A DNA stretch of 64,000 nt from Sorangium cellulosum (GCF_004135735.1 NZ_CP012670.1:10744501-10808500), one strand, 5' to 3'; shown: positions 38,550-48,079, counted from the first letter of the stretch. Made by a program: numbers and translations. The notes: generated from the letters alone by a model not told the origin.

Positions 38550-39149
38550 GAGCGCCTCTCACAACCTCCTATCGCCAGGCCGCCAGGGCTGGCGCAGCGC
38601 GTCGCCGCTCCGCGTCGCGCCTGGCGCCGCGCTCGCCCTCGGGGGCCTGGCGCGGCCCGATCGCGCTCGGCGCTCCGACCCGGCTCCCGGCCCGTGGGCT
38701 CGGGCACCGGAGGGCGCCGCTGGATCCCGGTAGCGGTGGATCGCGCTTCCTGGACCTCCTCGGGTCCACCCGACAAACTCCCGAAAAAATTCAGAAGCCG
38801 GCGCACGATTCCCGCGCAATCCGCGAGAAACGCCGCGGCATACCGCTTGCTTTACATCCAGGCATGGACCGCATTCCGATGCTCACGGCGACCGAGGTGC
38901 TCGCCAGCAGCTCGCCTCGAATCCCGGTGCCGGCGCGCGCTTCACGACCTCACGTGGTGGCCAGCATGTGAATCGGCTCGACGCGGCGCGTCTGGGCTCG
39001 ATCTCATCATGAAATGCCACCGTGGGTGCGGCCGCGAGAGCGGAGGCCGCCAGAAGCGCTGAGGCGCTGAGTCAATCGGCGATAGCAGCGATTGCAGCTG
39101 GAGCACTCGAGCACATCGAGTCGACACCGCATGATCGGGGCTTGACAAT
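38550..39149 (+). other. 600-bp gap between ppa and the DUF1592 gene
   Basis: No convincing gene is seen. It contains a strong sigma-54-like promoter at 38836-38851 and, directly after it, a 35-codon frame (38864-38971) without known motif. A TTGACA box occurs at 39142, just before the next gene. The last 300 bp are less GC-rich than the flanks, as usual for promoter regions. Confidence 0.5.
38836..38851 (+). promoter_or_regulatory. candidate sigma-54 promoter
   Basis: CGGCAT-ACCGC-TTGCT matches the -24/-12 consensus TGGCAC-N5-TTGCW, with the invariant GG and GC exactly 10 nt apart. The predicted start, about 12 bp after the GC, falls at 38862-38864, at an ATG of a 35-codon frame and 288 bp before the DUF1592 gene. 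Confidence 0.5.
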
Positions 39150-40955
39150 ATGAGAGACATCGGTTTTTCTCGAGCAATGATGAGTACGCTTGGTAGCTTA
39201 GTCCCGGCGAGCGTGTGCCGTCGCTATGCCGCGGTGGCGCTCCTCCTCGCCGGCCCGCTCGGTTGTCTTGGCAACCTGGGCGATCTCGACGGCACCCCTG
39301 CCGGCGGCGAAGGGAGCAGCAGCAGCAGCGGCGGCGATAGCGGGAGCAGCTCCGGTCCTGGCGGCGGCGACACTCCGATCGGCGAGCCGCCGGAGATGCC
39401 CCACGTCATCCCGGAGGTGTCGACCTGCATGCAGGCGGACAACAGCACCCCCGGCCCGCGCATGGTGCGGCGCCTCTCGGTGCAGCAGTTCGAGGCCACC
39501 GTCCGTGATCTCTTCAGGGATCCGAGCGTCGATCTTCCGAGCATCTTCAATGATCCCCATGTGCTCGGGTTCGCGAGCGACGCGAACGCGCTGGTGATCC
39601 GCGACCTGACGGCCAGCCAGATCATGGACTGGGCCGAGTCGACCGCGGACTGGGCGGTGACGAACAAGCTCAGCGGCATCACCTCCGTCACCTGCAGGAC
39701 CACGGACGAGGCCTGTCGGCGGCAGTTCATCACCGATTTTGGCCGCCGCGCGTTCCGCGAGCCGCTCGCGGAAGATCGCGTGGCCGCCTACGACGCGCTG
39801 TTCGCCGCGGAGAGCTCGTTCGAGGACGGCGCCAAGGTGGTGGTGGGCGCCATGCTGCAGTCGCCCTACTTCCTGTACCGCCGCGAGATCGGCAGCCCCG
39901 ACCCGAGCAACCCGGCCCTCTTCAACCTCGGCCAGCACGAGATCGCGAGCGGCCTCTCGTACCTCCTGACCGGGAGCATGCCGGACGACGCGCTGCTCCA
40001 GGCGGCCGACCAGGGGCAGCTCTCGAGCCCCGAGCAGATCGACGCGCAGGCGCAGCGCCTCCTGCAGGACCCGCGTGCCCAGGAGGAGCTGATGCGGTTC
40101 ATGCGCGGCTGGCTCCAGCTCAACCGCCTGGTCACCACGGTCAAGGACCCCGCGCTCTACGATCTCCCGGACGCGCTGCGCCAGGACATGATGAACGAGT
40201 CGCGGGCGCTCATCATGGATGTCGCGTTCAACCCCTCGATGCCCGGCACGTTCTCTGACCTCCTGGTCGCGAACTACACGTTCCTCAACGGCAACCTGGC
40301 CCAGCACTACGGGATCGGGGGCGCCGGGGGCACCGACTTCACCCGGGTGGATCTCTCCGGAGGGCAGCGCGACAAGGGCATCCTGGCCCACGGCAGCTTC
40401 CTGGCCGGGCACGCGGGCTCCAAGCTGTCCTCGCCGACGCAGCGCGGCAAGATGATCCGCACCCGCCTGCTGTGCCAGCCGCTGGAGCCCCCGCCGCCCG
40501 GCGTGGATCCGAACATCAAGATCCCCGAGACGCCGGCCACCACGCGGGAGATGGTCGAGCTGCACACGCAGCCGGGCTTCTGCCATAGCTGCCACATCGA
40601 CATGGACCCGATCGGGCTCGGCTTCGAGCATTACGACGCGATCGGTCGATGGCGGGACCAGGAGAACGGGATCGCCATCGACTCGAGCGGCGAGATCGTC
40701 GAGCCGCCCTCGGGCGAGAATTTCGTGTTCGACGGCGTGGGCCCGCTGGCCGACTACCTCGCGGCGAGCGAGGACGTCAAGGACTGCATGATCCGCCACT
40801 GGTCGTATTACGCGTTCGGCGACACCTGGAATGAGGACGGCTGCACGTATGCGGCAGTCCGGCAAGAGGCGGAGGCCGACAACTTCGCCCTCAAGGGCGT
40901 GTGGCTCGCGCTCACGCGCGCGCCGCACTTCACCCGCAGAGTTCAAGATCCGTGA
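39150..40955 (+). CDS. DUF1592/DUF1588/DUF1585-domain protein, putative lipoprotein
   Basis: This is a protein of 601 residues of the type first known from planctomycetes and common in myxobacteria. A hydrophobic leader ends LLLAGPLGC, a loose lipobox, followed by a Ser/Gly-rich linker. Then come MVRRLSVQQFEATVRDLFRD (DUF1587/1595 start), FGRRAFREPL and SPYFLYRREIG (DUF1592). GILAHGSFLAGHAGSKLSSP, CHSCHIDMDPIGLGFEHYDA (DUF1588) and the DUF1585 C-terminus complete the order. The CHSCH resembles a c-type haem site. The start is uncertain: the ATG at 39150 is used, but 39177 is possible. The DUF1552 gene follows 49 bp later; the two are almost always paired. The role is unknown, perhaps in an exported redox system. 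Confidence 0.9.
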   Translation: MRDIGFSRAMMSTLGSLVPASVCRRYAAVALLLAGPLGCLGNLGDLDGTPAGGEGSSSSSGGDSGSSSGPGGGDTPIGEPPEMPHVIPEVSTCMQADNSTPGPRMVRRLSVQQFEATVRDLFRDPSVDLPSIFNDPHVLGFASDANALVIRDLTASQIMDWAESTADWAVTNKLSGITSVTCRTTDEACRRQFITDFGRRAFREPLAEDRVAAYDALFAAESSFEDGAKVVVGAMLQSPYFLYRREIGSPDPSNPALFNLGQHEIASGLSYLLTGSMPDDALLQAADQGQLSSPEQIDAQAQRLLQDPRAQEELMRFMRGWLQLNRLVTTVKDPALYDLPDALRQDMMNESRALIMDVAFNPSMPGTFSDLLVANYTFLNGNLAQHYGIGGAGGTDFTRVDLSGGQRDKGILAHGSFLAGHAGSKLSSPTQRGKMIRTRLLCQPLEPPPPGVDPNIKIPETPATTREMVELHTQPGFCHSCHIDMDPIGLGFEHYDAIGRWRDQENGIAIDSSGEIVEPPSGENFVFDGVGPLADYLAASEDVKDCMIRHWSYYAFGDTWNEDGCTYAAVRQEAEADNFALKGVWLALTRAPHFTRRVQDP

Positions 40956-41004
40956 GCCCCACGGCTGCAACACCAGAAGAACGTAGCGAGTGAAAGGATC
41001 GGTC

Positions 41005-42339
41005 ATGCGCAGCCACAGTCGTCGATGTTTCCTCAAGGGTGTCGGGGCCAGCGTCGGAGCCAGCCTGCTGTTCTCTCCGTTCTATGATTCCATCGCCAAC
41101 GCGGCGCCCAAGAAGATGAAGCGGCTCCTCGTGTTCTTCACGATGGGGACGGACCCCGGGATCTGGAGGCCGACGAGCGTCTCCGGGGAGACCCCCACGT
41201 TCAGCGAGGCCACGTCGCCGCTCGCGGAGATCAAGGAGCACATCGTGATGCTGGACGGTCTCCCCAGCGGGAGCCCCAGCAACAACCACGGGTCCGCGGA
41301 CGGCCTCACCGGCATGGGCTACTACAGCAACGGCAAGTACGGGCTGATCTCGGTCGATCAGTTCATCGCCGAGAAGCTGAAGGCCACCTGGCCGGCGGGG
41401 ATGATCCCCACGCTCTTGCTCGGCGCCAAGGAGGAGGTGCAAGGCAAGACGGGGTTCTACAAGAAGGACAACCTGGTCCCCATCGACTCGCCCGTGTCCG
41501 CCTTCAAGACGGTGTTCGGGAACGCGGTCCCGACCACCCCGGGCACCGACAACACCGCCGCCCTGGAGGCCATGCTGCGCCGGCGCAAGAGCGTCCTCGA
41601 CAACCTCAAGAGCGAGATCGCGACGCTGAAGGGGAACCTGGGCAAGGAGCAGCAGTACAAGCTGGATCTGCACCTCGAGTCGATCCGGCAGATCGAGCAG
41701 CGGCTCTCGGCGACGATGCCGGGAAACGGGGGGGGCGGCGGCGGCGGCGGCCCCCAGATCCCGACCGCACCCGCCAGCGACCCGACCGTCCCGCTGGAGC
41801 GCAACGTGCTTCACCTGGACATCATCGCCGGCGCCTTCGCGTCGGACATCACCCGGGTCGCCGGGATCCAGTTCGGCAACGATCAGAACATGGTGACGGG
41901 GCTGAACAAGGATCAGTGGGAGCTCAAGATGAGCATCAGCGCCGAGCAGCATAACCAGATGATCCACGGCCCGGAGAAGGGGCAGCTCGCCGAGCTCGAG
42001 AGGTGGCTCTCGCAGCAGTTCGTCCGCGTCGTCAAGAAGCTGAAGGAGACGCCCGAGGCCGACGGCTCGGGGAGCCTCCTCGACAACACGCTGGTCGCGT
42101 GGTGCCGCGACATGGGCGACGCGCCGGCCCACACCCAGAACGAGATGAAGTTCGTCCTGGCGAGCGGCACGAACGGCTACCTGAAGACCAGCCCCAACGG
42201 CCGGTTCATCAAGAGCTCCGAGCGGCACGAGCGGGTGCTGCTCAACCTGTGCGACGCGATGGGCGTCACGGACTACGACGGCTTCGGCGATCCGACCCTC
42301 GGGGCCAAGTCGCCCCTGCCCGGCATCGCGGCGACCTGA
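41005..42339 (+). CDS. DUF1552 family exported protein
   Basis: This is a protein of 444 residues. The N-terminus MRSHSRRCFLKGVGASVGAS, then LLFSPFYDSIANAA, resembles a twin-arginine signal with cleavage after NAA. The mature protein starts KKMKRLLVFFTMGTDPGIWR and includes DGLPSGSPSNNHGSADGLTG. A Gly-run (GNGGGGGGGGPQIP) separates the helical centre from the C-terminal part, and NTLVAWCRDMGDAPAHTQNE is typical of DUF1552. The ATG at 41005 has AAGGA about 8 bp upstream; an upstream GTG at 40990 is less likely. It is the partner of the preceding gene, and a strong terminator follows. Confidence 0.9.
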   Translation: MRSHSRRCFLKGVGASVGASLLFSPFYDSIANAAPKKMKRLLVFFTMGTDPGIWRPTSVSGETPTFSEATSPLAEIKEHIVMLDGLPSGSPSNNHGSADGLTGMGYYSNGKYGLISVDQFIAEKLKATWPAGMIPTLLLGAKEEVQGKTGFYKKDNLVPIDSPVSAFKTVFGNAVPTTPGTDNTAALEAMLRRRKSVLDNLKSEIATLKGNLGKEQQYKLDLHLESIRQIEQRLSATMPGNGGGGGGGGPQIPTAPASDPTVPLERNVLHLDIIAGAFASDITRVAGIQFGNDQNMVTGLNKDQWELKMSISAEQHNQMIHGPEKGQLAELERWLSQQFVRVVKKLKETPEADGSGSLLDNTLVAWCRDMGDAPAHTQNEMKFVLASGTNGYLKTSPNGRFIKSSERHERVLLNLCDAMGVTDYDGFGDPTLGAKSPLPGIAAT

Positions 42340-42358
42340 CCGCCGAGCCGGGCGCCTC

Positions 42359-42400
42359 CTCGCCGCGACAGGCGCGCCCCCACGCGCCTGTCGCGGCGAG
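42359..42400 (+). terminator. 18-bp stem-loop ending the DUF1592/DUF1552 operon
   Basis: CTCGCCGCGACAGGCGCG (42359-42376) and CGCGCCTGTCGCGGCGAG (42383-42400) form a perfect 18-bp stem with loop CCCCCA, 19 bp after the DUF1552 stop. No T run follows. Confidence 0.75.
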
Positions 42401-42594
42401 CGCCGGGGGCGCCGCGCCGTGTCAGCCCAGCGCGCGGCCCTCCGGCGCGCGCGACCTCCTCTAGAGAGCCCCGCACACGTCCAGCACCTGAAGCGTCACC
42501 GGGGGGTTCCTCTCGGCCGCGCTCGCCGCGCCCCGCGCGCGCGGGCGGACGTCGCCGTCGATCCGCGCCGGGCCCCCGGCGTACACTGGGCCTC

Positions 42595-44991
42595 ATGACG
42601 GCGCGCGCGGCGGCGGGGTACCAGGCGGATCAACAGCGAGACGACCTGTCCGCCTACGCGCGTTACCTGGCCGCGATGGACGCGTCCATGCGCCAGAAGG
42701 TCGCGCTGACCGCCGCCCACCTCCTGTGCGAGGGGCGCGTCGCCGACATGGGGATGGGCTCGGGGCAGGGCAGCGCCGCGCTGGCCCGGCTCTATCCGCG
42801 CCTCGAGGTGATCGGCGTGGACCTCGATCCCACGGTCGTCGAGCTCGCGCGCCGCGCTCACCAGCACCCGAACCTGAGCTTCCAGCTCGGGGACATCGCG
42901 ACGGCGGTGTTCCCCCCGGAGAGCCTCGACGGGATCTTCGACTCCTCCGTGCTCCACCACGTGACCTCCTACGGCGGCTATCGCCACGAGAACGCCGCGG
43001 ACGCGCTCGCGGCGCAGGTGCGGCAGCTCTCGCCGGGCGGGGTGCTGGTCGTGCGGGACTTCGTCGACCCGGGGCCGGGGGCGGTGCTGCTCGACGTGCC
43101 CGCCGACGACGGCGACGACGGCCCCGATCCGCGGAGCGCCTCGACCGCGGCGCTGCTCGAGCGGTTCGCCCGCGAGTTTCGCTCGCTGTCGCCCGAGCCG
43201 GGGTTTCCGCTGGCCCGCGTGGCGCCCGGGGCTCCGGGGGCCGCCCCGGCGTCGTCTCCTGCGCTGCCCGCGCCGCGCCCGGGGTGGCGCCGGTACCGGC
43301 TCGCCCACAAGCACGCTGTCGAGTTCGTGCTGCGGAAGGACTACCGCGCCGACTGGGAGGCCGAGGTCAAGGAGGAGTATACCTACTTCTCGCAAGCGCA
43401 GTTCGAGGCGCTCTTCGCGCGCCTCGGCCTGCGCGTCCTCGCGTCGACGCCGCTGCGCAATCCGTGGATCGTGCGCAACCGGTTCGTCGGCCGGTTCGCG
43501 CTGCGGGACGAGGGCGGCGCCCCGCTGCCCTGGCCGCCCACGAATTACCTGATTGTAGGCGAGAAGGTGAATCCCGGCCAGGGGGTCGCGTTCCGGCTGA
43601 GGCCCGCGGGGAGCCCGCAGCAGTTCTTGCGGACAGAGCACCACCGGGATCGCCGCACCGGCCGGGTGTTCGATCTGGCGGCGCGACCCCATCCCACGCT
43701 CGATATCGTGCCGTTCTTCTTCGCCGGCGACACCGCGTACGTGCTGGCGCGGACCAGCTACCCGCGGCCGATCGCGCGCGCCTGCCGCGAGGAGACGCCG
43801 CCCCTCGACGGCAGCGGCCCCGCCGATTACCTGGCGGAGCCGATCGCGGTCGTGCAGACCGAGCTCCCGGTCGGGCACACGGTCGAGCGGGCGCTGGAGC
43901 GGGCAGCCGGGGTGTCCCCGGCCTCGATCCAGCGGATGATCCCGGGGACGACCTATTACCCGTCGCCGGGCGGCATCCTCGAAGAGGTGCGCTCGGTGCT
44001 GGTGGAGGTCGAGCCCACGTTCGTGAATGCGCCCTCCGAGGACGTCTCGGGGTTCGGCACCTCGGGCCGCATCCGCGCCATCGAGGCGCGCCAGCTCCTG
44101 CGCGCCGCGCAGGTCGGGGGCCTCCCCGACGCGCGGCTCGAGCTCAACGTCTACGACCTCCTGGCGCGCTTCGGGCTGCCGTTCGGGCCGTGGATCGGCG
44201 ACGAGATCCCGCTCGCCGGGGCGCGCGCGGCGCAGCCCGGCGCGGACCCAGGGGGCGCCGGGGGCGCCGGGGCGCAGGAGCGCGGCGGCGCGGTCGCCAC
44301 CGTGCAGCCGACGCCGCTGAGCGCGCTGCTCGAGCGGCCGAGCCGCCGCTGCTTCTCGCGGGTGGCTCCGAGCGCCAGCGCCGGGTTCCTCGAGGTGCGG
44401 CGCGCGCGCTTCGAGGAGCTCGCCGAGGGCGACCGCGTGGTGGCCGCGCGCGAGCTGGAGTACGTGGTGCCGCGGCCGCTCGGGGCGCTGACCGTCTCGG
44501 CCGCGCTGCTCGCGCGCGCGCCCTCGGGCGAGGTCGTGCTGGGCGTCGACGACGACGACCTGCCGGCGGCCCAGAGCTTCTCGGGGAACAGCGGCCTCCT
44601 GGTCGCGCCGGCGTGGCGGCTGCCGCGGGACGTGCGCGCGCTCGCGGCCGCCGAGGCCTTCGTGCGGGCGCGCCTGCAGGCCGAGTACGGGGTTCAGGCG
44701 GGCGAGGCCGTCGAGCTCGGGGGCGCGTACCGCCCCTCGGCCGGGCTGACGCCGGAGCTGGTCCAGCCGCTCGCCTTCGTGGTCACCGCGACCGCCGCGC
44801 CGGGGCCCGCCCCGGCCGACGCAGCGCCGCAGCGCGCGCCGACGTCCGGCCCTGCGCGCCGGCTGCACTGGGTGCCGCTGGCGGCCCTCGCCGCCGGACG
44901 GGAGCACCTGCCGGACGGCCACCTCCGGGTCGTGGCCCTGCGCGCCGCCCACGCCCTCGGCGCGTCGACCTGGCCGCCGCGCTCACGCTGA
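42595..44991 (+). CDS. methyltransferase fused to Nudix-like domains, unknown
   Basis: This is a protein of 798 residues. Residues 1 to about 290 are a class I methyltransferase: VADMGMGSGQGSAALARLYP, VIGVDLDPTVVELARRA, and DGIFDSSVLHHVTSYGGY. A 50-residue Ala/Pro insertion splits this domain. After it, phrases such as FRLRPAGSPQQFLRTEHHRD and GVSPASIQRMIPGTTYYPSP resemble the strands of Nudix hydrolases of the ADP-sugar type, and a second set (ALLARAPSGEVVLGVDDDDL, FVRARLQAEYGVQAGEAVEL) suggests another. I see no complete Nudix box, so catalysis by that part is doubtful. The ATG is at 42595. The combination is one I do not know; the domain calls after residue 300 are tentative. Confidence 0.65.
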   Translation: MTARAAAGYQADQQRDDLSAYARYLAAMDASMRQKVALTAAHLLCEGRVADMGMGSGQGSAALARLYPRLEVIGVDLDPTVVELARRAHQHPNLSFQLGDIATAVFPPESLDGIFDSSVLHHVTSYGGYRHENAADALAAQVRQLSPGGVLVVRDFVDPGPGAVLLDVPADDGDDGPDPRSASTAALLERFAREFRSLSPEPGFPLARVAPGAPGAAPASSPALPAPRPGWRRYRLAHKHAVEFVLRKDYRADWEAEVKEEYTYFSQAQFEALFARLGLRVLASTPLRNPWIVRNRFVGRFALRDEGGAPLPWPPTNYLIVGEKVNPGQGVAFRLRPAGSPQQFLRTEHHRDRRTGRVFDLAARPHPTLDIVPFFFAGDTAYVLARTSYPRPIARACREETPPLDGSGPADYLAEPIAVVQTELPVGHTVERALERAAGVSPASIQRMIPGTTYYPSPGGILEEVRSVLVEVEPTFVNAPSEDVSGFGTSGRIRAIEARQLLRAAQVGGLPDARLELNVYDLLARFGLPFGPWIGDEIPLAGARAAQPGADPGGAGGAGAQERGGAVATVQPTPLSALLERPSRRCFSRVAPSASAGFLEVRRARFEELAEGDRVVAARELEYVVPRPLGALTVSAALLARAPSGEVVLGVDDDDLPAAQSFSGNSGLLVAPAWRLPRDVRALAAAEAFVRARLQAEYGVQAGEAVELGGAYRPSAGLTPELVQPLAFVVTATAAPGPAPADAAPQRAPTSGPARRLHWVPLAALAAGREHLPDGHLRVVALRAAHALGASTWPPRSR

Positions 44992-45096
44992 GGCGGGGAG
45001 CGCGCCCTCGCTCCGCGACACACGCCGCTCGCCGGCGCGGGAGCGCCATGCCGACGGAATTCGAGCGCGCGCTCCGCGTTCGGCGCGACGAGCGCC

Positions 45097-45172
45097 GGTG
45101 TTCGATCGGCGTTCGAGCGGCGTTCGAGCGGCGTTCGTCGGTGTTCGGTCGGCGGTCGGTCGGCGGTCGATT
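45097..45172. repeat. seven units of an 11-bp repeat
   Basis: Copies of GGCGTTCGAGC with small changes start at 45097, 45108, 45119, 45130 (10 bp), 45140, 45151 and 45162. The 11-bp period is close to one DNA turn. The surrounding gap 44992-45424 shows no supported gene. Confidence 0.75.
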
Positions 45173-45424
45173 GCGCGCGAGCTGCTCGCCGAGGCCCCAT
45201 TCCGCGGCGTCGTGCGCTGGACGGCGGTCCCCGGACATCCGTCGCATTCGCCACGTCGAGCAGGTTTCTCGCACTCAGCGGGTTTTCCACGCGTGGGGAT
45301 GAGTTCCAGGCGCACACCGAGGTTGGCACGCCGGGCGCTTACAGCGTCGCCGGGTGCTTACAACATCGCAACTCGTCGGCGCGCCGGCCGCTCCCCCGGC
45401 GGCGCGCCGCGGGACGGAAACTCC

Positions 45425-46111
45425 ATGGTCCTTGTGAGCAATTCGTCGAAGATCGCGGTAGCTGGCCTCAGGTCAACGCGCCTCTCCGTCCGGAGCGAGA
45501 CATCCGGGCCGGGCGCCCGGGCCGACGTCGGACGGGCGCGATCGTTCCTCGCGCTGCGCGCGCGCATGCTCTCGAGCCCCAGCCTGGCCGGCGCGCTCCA
45601 GTTCATGCAGGTCACCACCCGGCCGTGGGAGCCGCACGAGCTCACGGCGTGGCTGCACGAGCACGTCGTCGCGCCCGGCTGGATGAAGGCGCCGCGCGCG
45701 GTGCGCGAGCCCGGCGCGGACGTCGTGGCGCTGTGCGGCATCGAGGACCGGCGCCGCGAGGTCGCGGCGCTCGCCGAGCGCGCGCGCCGGCGCGTGGCGC
45801 TCGCGTTGCTCGATTTCGTGGCGCCGAACCCGGAGGGCGGGTTCCTCCGCGCGGCGCTGTACAGCGCGCGCGTGCGATGGAGCGTGGCGGTCGACCGCGC
45901 GGGCTGGTTGCCGGCGCCGCGCGAGAGCGATTTCCTGAGCGATGTCGTGCTCAGCCTGTTCGCCGCGGAGATCCTGTCCGGCGCGGAGCTGTACCGGAGT
46001 CACATGACCGTGTGCGCGGCCTGCGGGCGCGTCGCGTTCGCGCAGGAGGCCCGGCCGCGCGGCGCGGGCTGCCCGCGCTGTGACGGGGAGATCAAGGGAC
46101 AGGCCCTCTGA
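45425..46111 (+). CDS. unknown protein with C-terminal zinc ribbon
   Basis: This is a protein of 228 residues that I do not recognise. The body (about 35-190) is helical, with many Arg and Trp residues (TRPWEPHELTAWLHEHVVAP). The end carries C-A-A-C and C-P-R-C pairs (TVCAACGRVAFAQEARPRGA, GCPRCDGE), a typical zinc ribbon. The ATG at 45425 is chosen because the frame upstream runs through repeat DNA; the true start could be earlier. It precedes the PhyH gene by about 140 bp on the same strand. Zinc ribbons of this kind often bind nucleic acid, but nothing more specific can be said. Confidence 0.6.
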   Translation: MVLVSNSSKIAVAGLRSTRLSVRSETSGPGARADVGRARSFLALRARMLSSPSLAGALQFMQVTTRPWEPHELTAWLHEHVVAPGWMKAPRAVREPGADVVALCGIEDRRREVAALAERARRRVALALLDFVAPNPEGGFLRAALYSARVRWSVAVDRAGWLPAPRESDFLSDVVLSLFAAEILSGAELYRSHMTVCAACGRVAFAQEARPRGAGCPRCDGEIKGQAL

Positions 46112-46252
46112 GCCCTGGTGGGGCGCGCGCCGCCGGCGGGGGGCTCTCCGAAAATGCATCGTTTTTCATGGAGAAAATGCGCCGATGCGCCGGCGAGGAC
46201 GCATGTCGTGGCCTTGACGGCCGCGGCGACGCCCGACCAAGCTTGCCGCCGG

Positions 46253-47059
46253 ATGATGAGCCATTCCCGCTACACGAGCGCTGAAATAGAAGAGCTCGCC
46301 CGTGCGGCCCGGCGCGACGGGTTCTGCGTGATAAAGAACCTCATCCCGAAGGGCCTGCTGCGCTCGTGGCGTGACGCCTTCATGCCGCTCCTCGACGCGC
46401 ACATCGCGCGGGAGGGCCACCTCAGGAATCGGGGGCCCGAGCGCTACTACGTGACGCTCCCGTTCAAGGCCCCCTTCGCGGAGCCGCGGATCTACGAGGA
46501 CGAGACCGTCCTCGGGGTCGTCTCGCGCCTGGTCGGCGACGACATGATCATGGTCCAGCTCGCGACCGATACGCCGCTGCTCGGGTCCGACTACCAGGAT
46601 GTCCACCGCGACGCGCCGCCGCTCTTTCCCGAGACAGCGCAGGAGACGCCGGCGTTCCAGCTCGCGGTCAACTTCCCCCTCGTCGATGTCACGGCCGACA
46701 ATGGCCCCATCGAGATCGCCCGCGGCACGCACCTGCTCACCCGGGCCGAGGGGCTGCGGCGCCTCGCGGCGGGCGAGATCGCGCTCGAGCCGGTGATGAT
46801 GGAGCTCGGCGACGTCATGGTCCGCGACGTGCGCGGCCTCCACCGCGGCACCCCGAACCGCACGCGCGAGCCCCGGCCCATGGTGGTCATCGGCTACAGT
46901 CGCCGCTGGCTCTTCCGCCCGGAGGTCTCGATCCGGGTGCCCCGCGCGAGCCTCGCCCACCTCTCCGGCCGCGCGAAGCAGATGCTCCGCTTCAACCCCG
47001 TCGTCGAGTCGCTCGACGGGCCCGTGGAGCCCGAGATCTACCAGGCCTTCGCCTACTGA
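46253..47059 (+). CDS. phytanoyl-CoA dioxygenase (PhyH) family protein
   Basis: This is a 2-oxoglutarate/Fe(II) dioxygenase-like protein of 268 residues. The iron ligands are H118-x-D120 (YQDVHRDAP) and H197 (GLHRGTPN), with the RTREPRP arginine cluster placed to bind 2-oxoglutarate. The N-terminal helix (YTSAEIEELARAARRDGFCV) is typical of PhyH. The ATG at 46253, the first of two adjacent ones, is preferred; longer starts at 46154 and 46118 add unconserved residues. The substrate is unknown; the family hydroxylates many lipids and natural products. It converges on miaA. Confidence 0.85.
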   Translation: MMSHSRYTSAEIEELARAARRDGFCVIKNLIPKGLLRSWRDAFMPLLDAHIAREGHLRNRGPERYYVTLPFKAPFAEPRIYEDETVLGVVSRLVGDDMIMVQLATDTPLLGSDYQDVHRDAPPLFPETAQETPAFQLAVNFPLVDVTADNGPIEIARGTHLLTRAEGLRRLAAGEIALEPVMMELGDVMVRDVRGLHRGTPNRTREPRPMVVIGYSRRWLFRPEVSIRVPRASLAHLSGRAKQMLRFNPVVESLDGPVEPEIYQAFAY

Positions 47060-47086
47060 CGCGCGCCGCCGCCGGCCGACGGCGGG

Positions 47087-48079
47087 TCAGTCCAGCGCGA
47101 CATGGGCGATGGCCTGGTCCCGCAGCCAGGTCCGCTGCCGCCGCACGAAGACGCGCGTGGCGCGCACGATGGCGCCGGCGAGCTCCGCGGCCGGCAGGCG
47201 CCCCTCCAGGTGCTCGCGGACCTGCTTGTACCCGACGGAGCCCATCGCCCGCGCGTCGCCGTAGCCGCGGCCGAGGAGCGCGCGGACCTCGTCCACCCAG
47301 CCCTGCTCCAGCCAGCCGGCGACCCGGGCCTCGATGCGGCGATCGAGCTCGGCGCGGTCGCGGTGCACCGCGACGAGGCGCGCGGCGTACCGCCGCTCGC
47401 GGAAGCCGTGCTCCGCGTGCCACGCGCTCTGCGGCCGCCCCGAGCGCTCGTAGATCTCGAGCGCCCGGCTCACGCGCACCGCGTCGTTCGGCGCGAGGCG
47501 GGCCGCGCTCTCCGGGTCCACCTCGGCGAGGCGCGCGTGGAGCGCGGCGCGCCCCTCGGCCTCGATGATCGCGCGGTGGCGCGCGCGCACCCCGGGATCG
47601 GCGGGCGGCGCGGGCGACAGGCCGAAGACCAGCGCCTTCACCCAGAGGAAGGTGCCGCCGCAGACGATGGGCACCCGGCCGCGGCCGCGGATGTCGGCGA
47701 TGGCGGCGTCCGCGAGCTCGGCGAACCGCGCGGCGTTGATCGCCTCGAGCGGATCGGCCGCGTCGACCAGGTGGTGCGGCGCGCGCGCCCGCTCGGCGGG
47801 CGTCGGCTTCCCGGAGCCGAGGTCGAACTCCCGGTAGATCTGCACGCTGTCGGCGCTCACCACCTCGCCGCCGAAGCGCTCGGCCAGGCGGATCGCCAGC
47901 TCGGTCTTGCCGCTCGCCGTCGGGCCGATCACGACGATCAGCTCGTCCGGCGACGGCGGCGGGAGGGCCTCCCACGACGCCGGCGCGACGGCCGCGCTCG
48001 GCTCCGGCGCGCTCGGCTCCGGCGCGCTCGCCGCGGCCGCGCTCGCGTGCCGATCCGGCCAGCGCAGCGCCCCGGTCAC
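47087..48079 (-). CDS. miaA: tRNA dimethylallyltransferase
   Basis: MiaA puts a dimethylallyl group on A37 of tRNAs reading UNN codons. The protein has 330 residues including a 45-residue Ala/Pro leader. The P-loop GPTASGKT is at 52-59, followed by VVSADSVQIYREFDLGSGKP, HHLVDAADP, IVCGGTFLWVKAL and the C-terminal MGSVGYKQVREHLEG. The GTG at 48079 overlaps the mutL stop (GTGA), indicating coupling. The mutL-miaA order is widespread in bacteria. hfq, the usual next gene, is missing. Confidence 0.96.
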   Translation of the reverse strand: MTGALRWPDRHASAAAASAPEPSAPEPSAAVAPASWEALPPPSPDELIVVIGPTASGKTELAIRLAERFGGEVVSADSVQIYREFDLGSGKPTPAERARAPHHLVDAADPLEAINAARFAELADAAIADIRGRGRVPIVCGGTFLWVKALVFGLSPAPPADPGVRARHRAIIEAEGRAALHARLAEVDPESAARLAPNDAVRVSRALEIYERSGRPQSAWHAEHGFRERRYAARLVAVHRDRAELDRRIEARVAGWLEQGWVDEVRALLGRGYGDARAMGSVGYKQVREHLEGRLPAAELAGAIVRATRVFVRRQRTWLRDQAIAHVALD

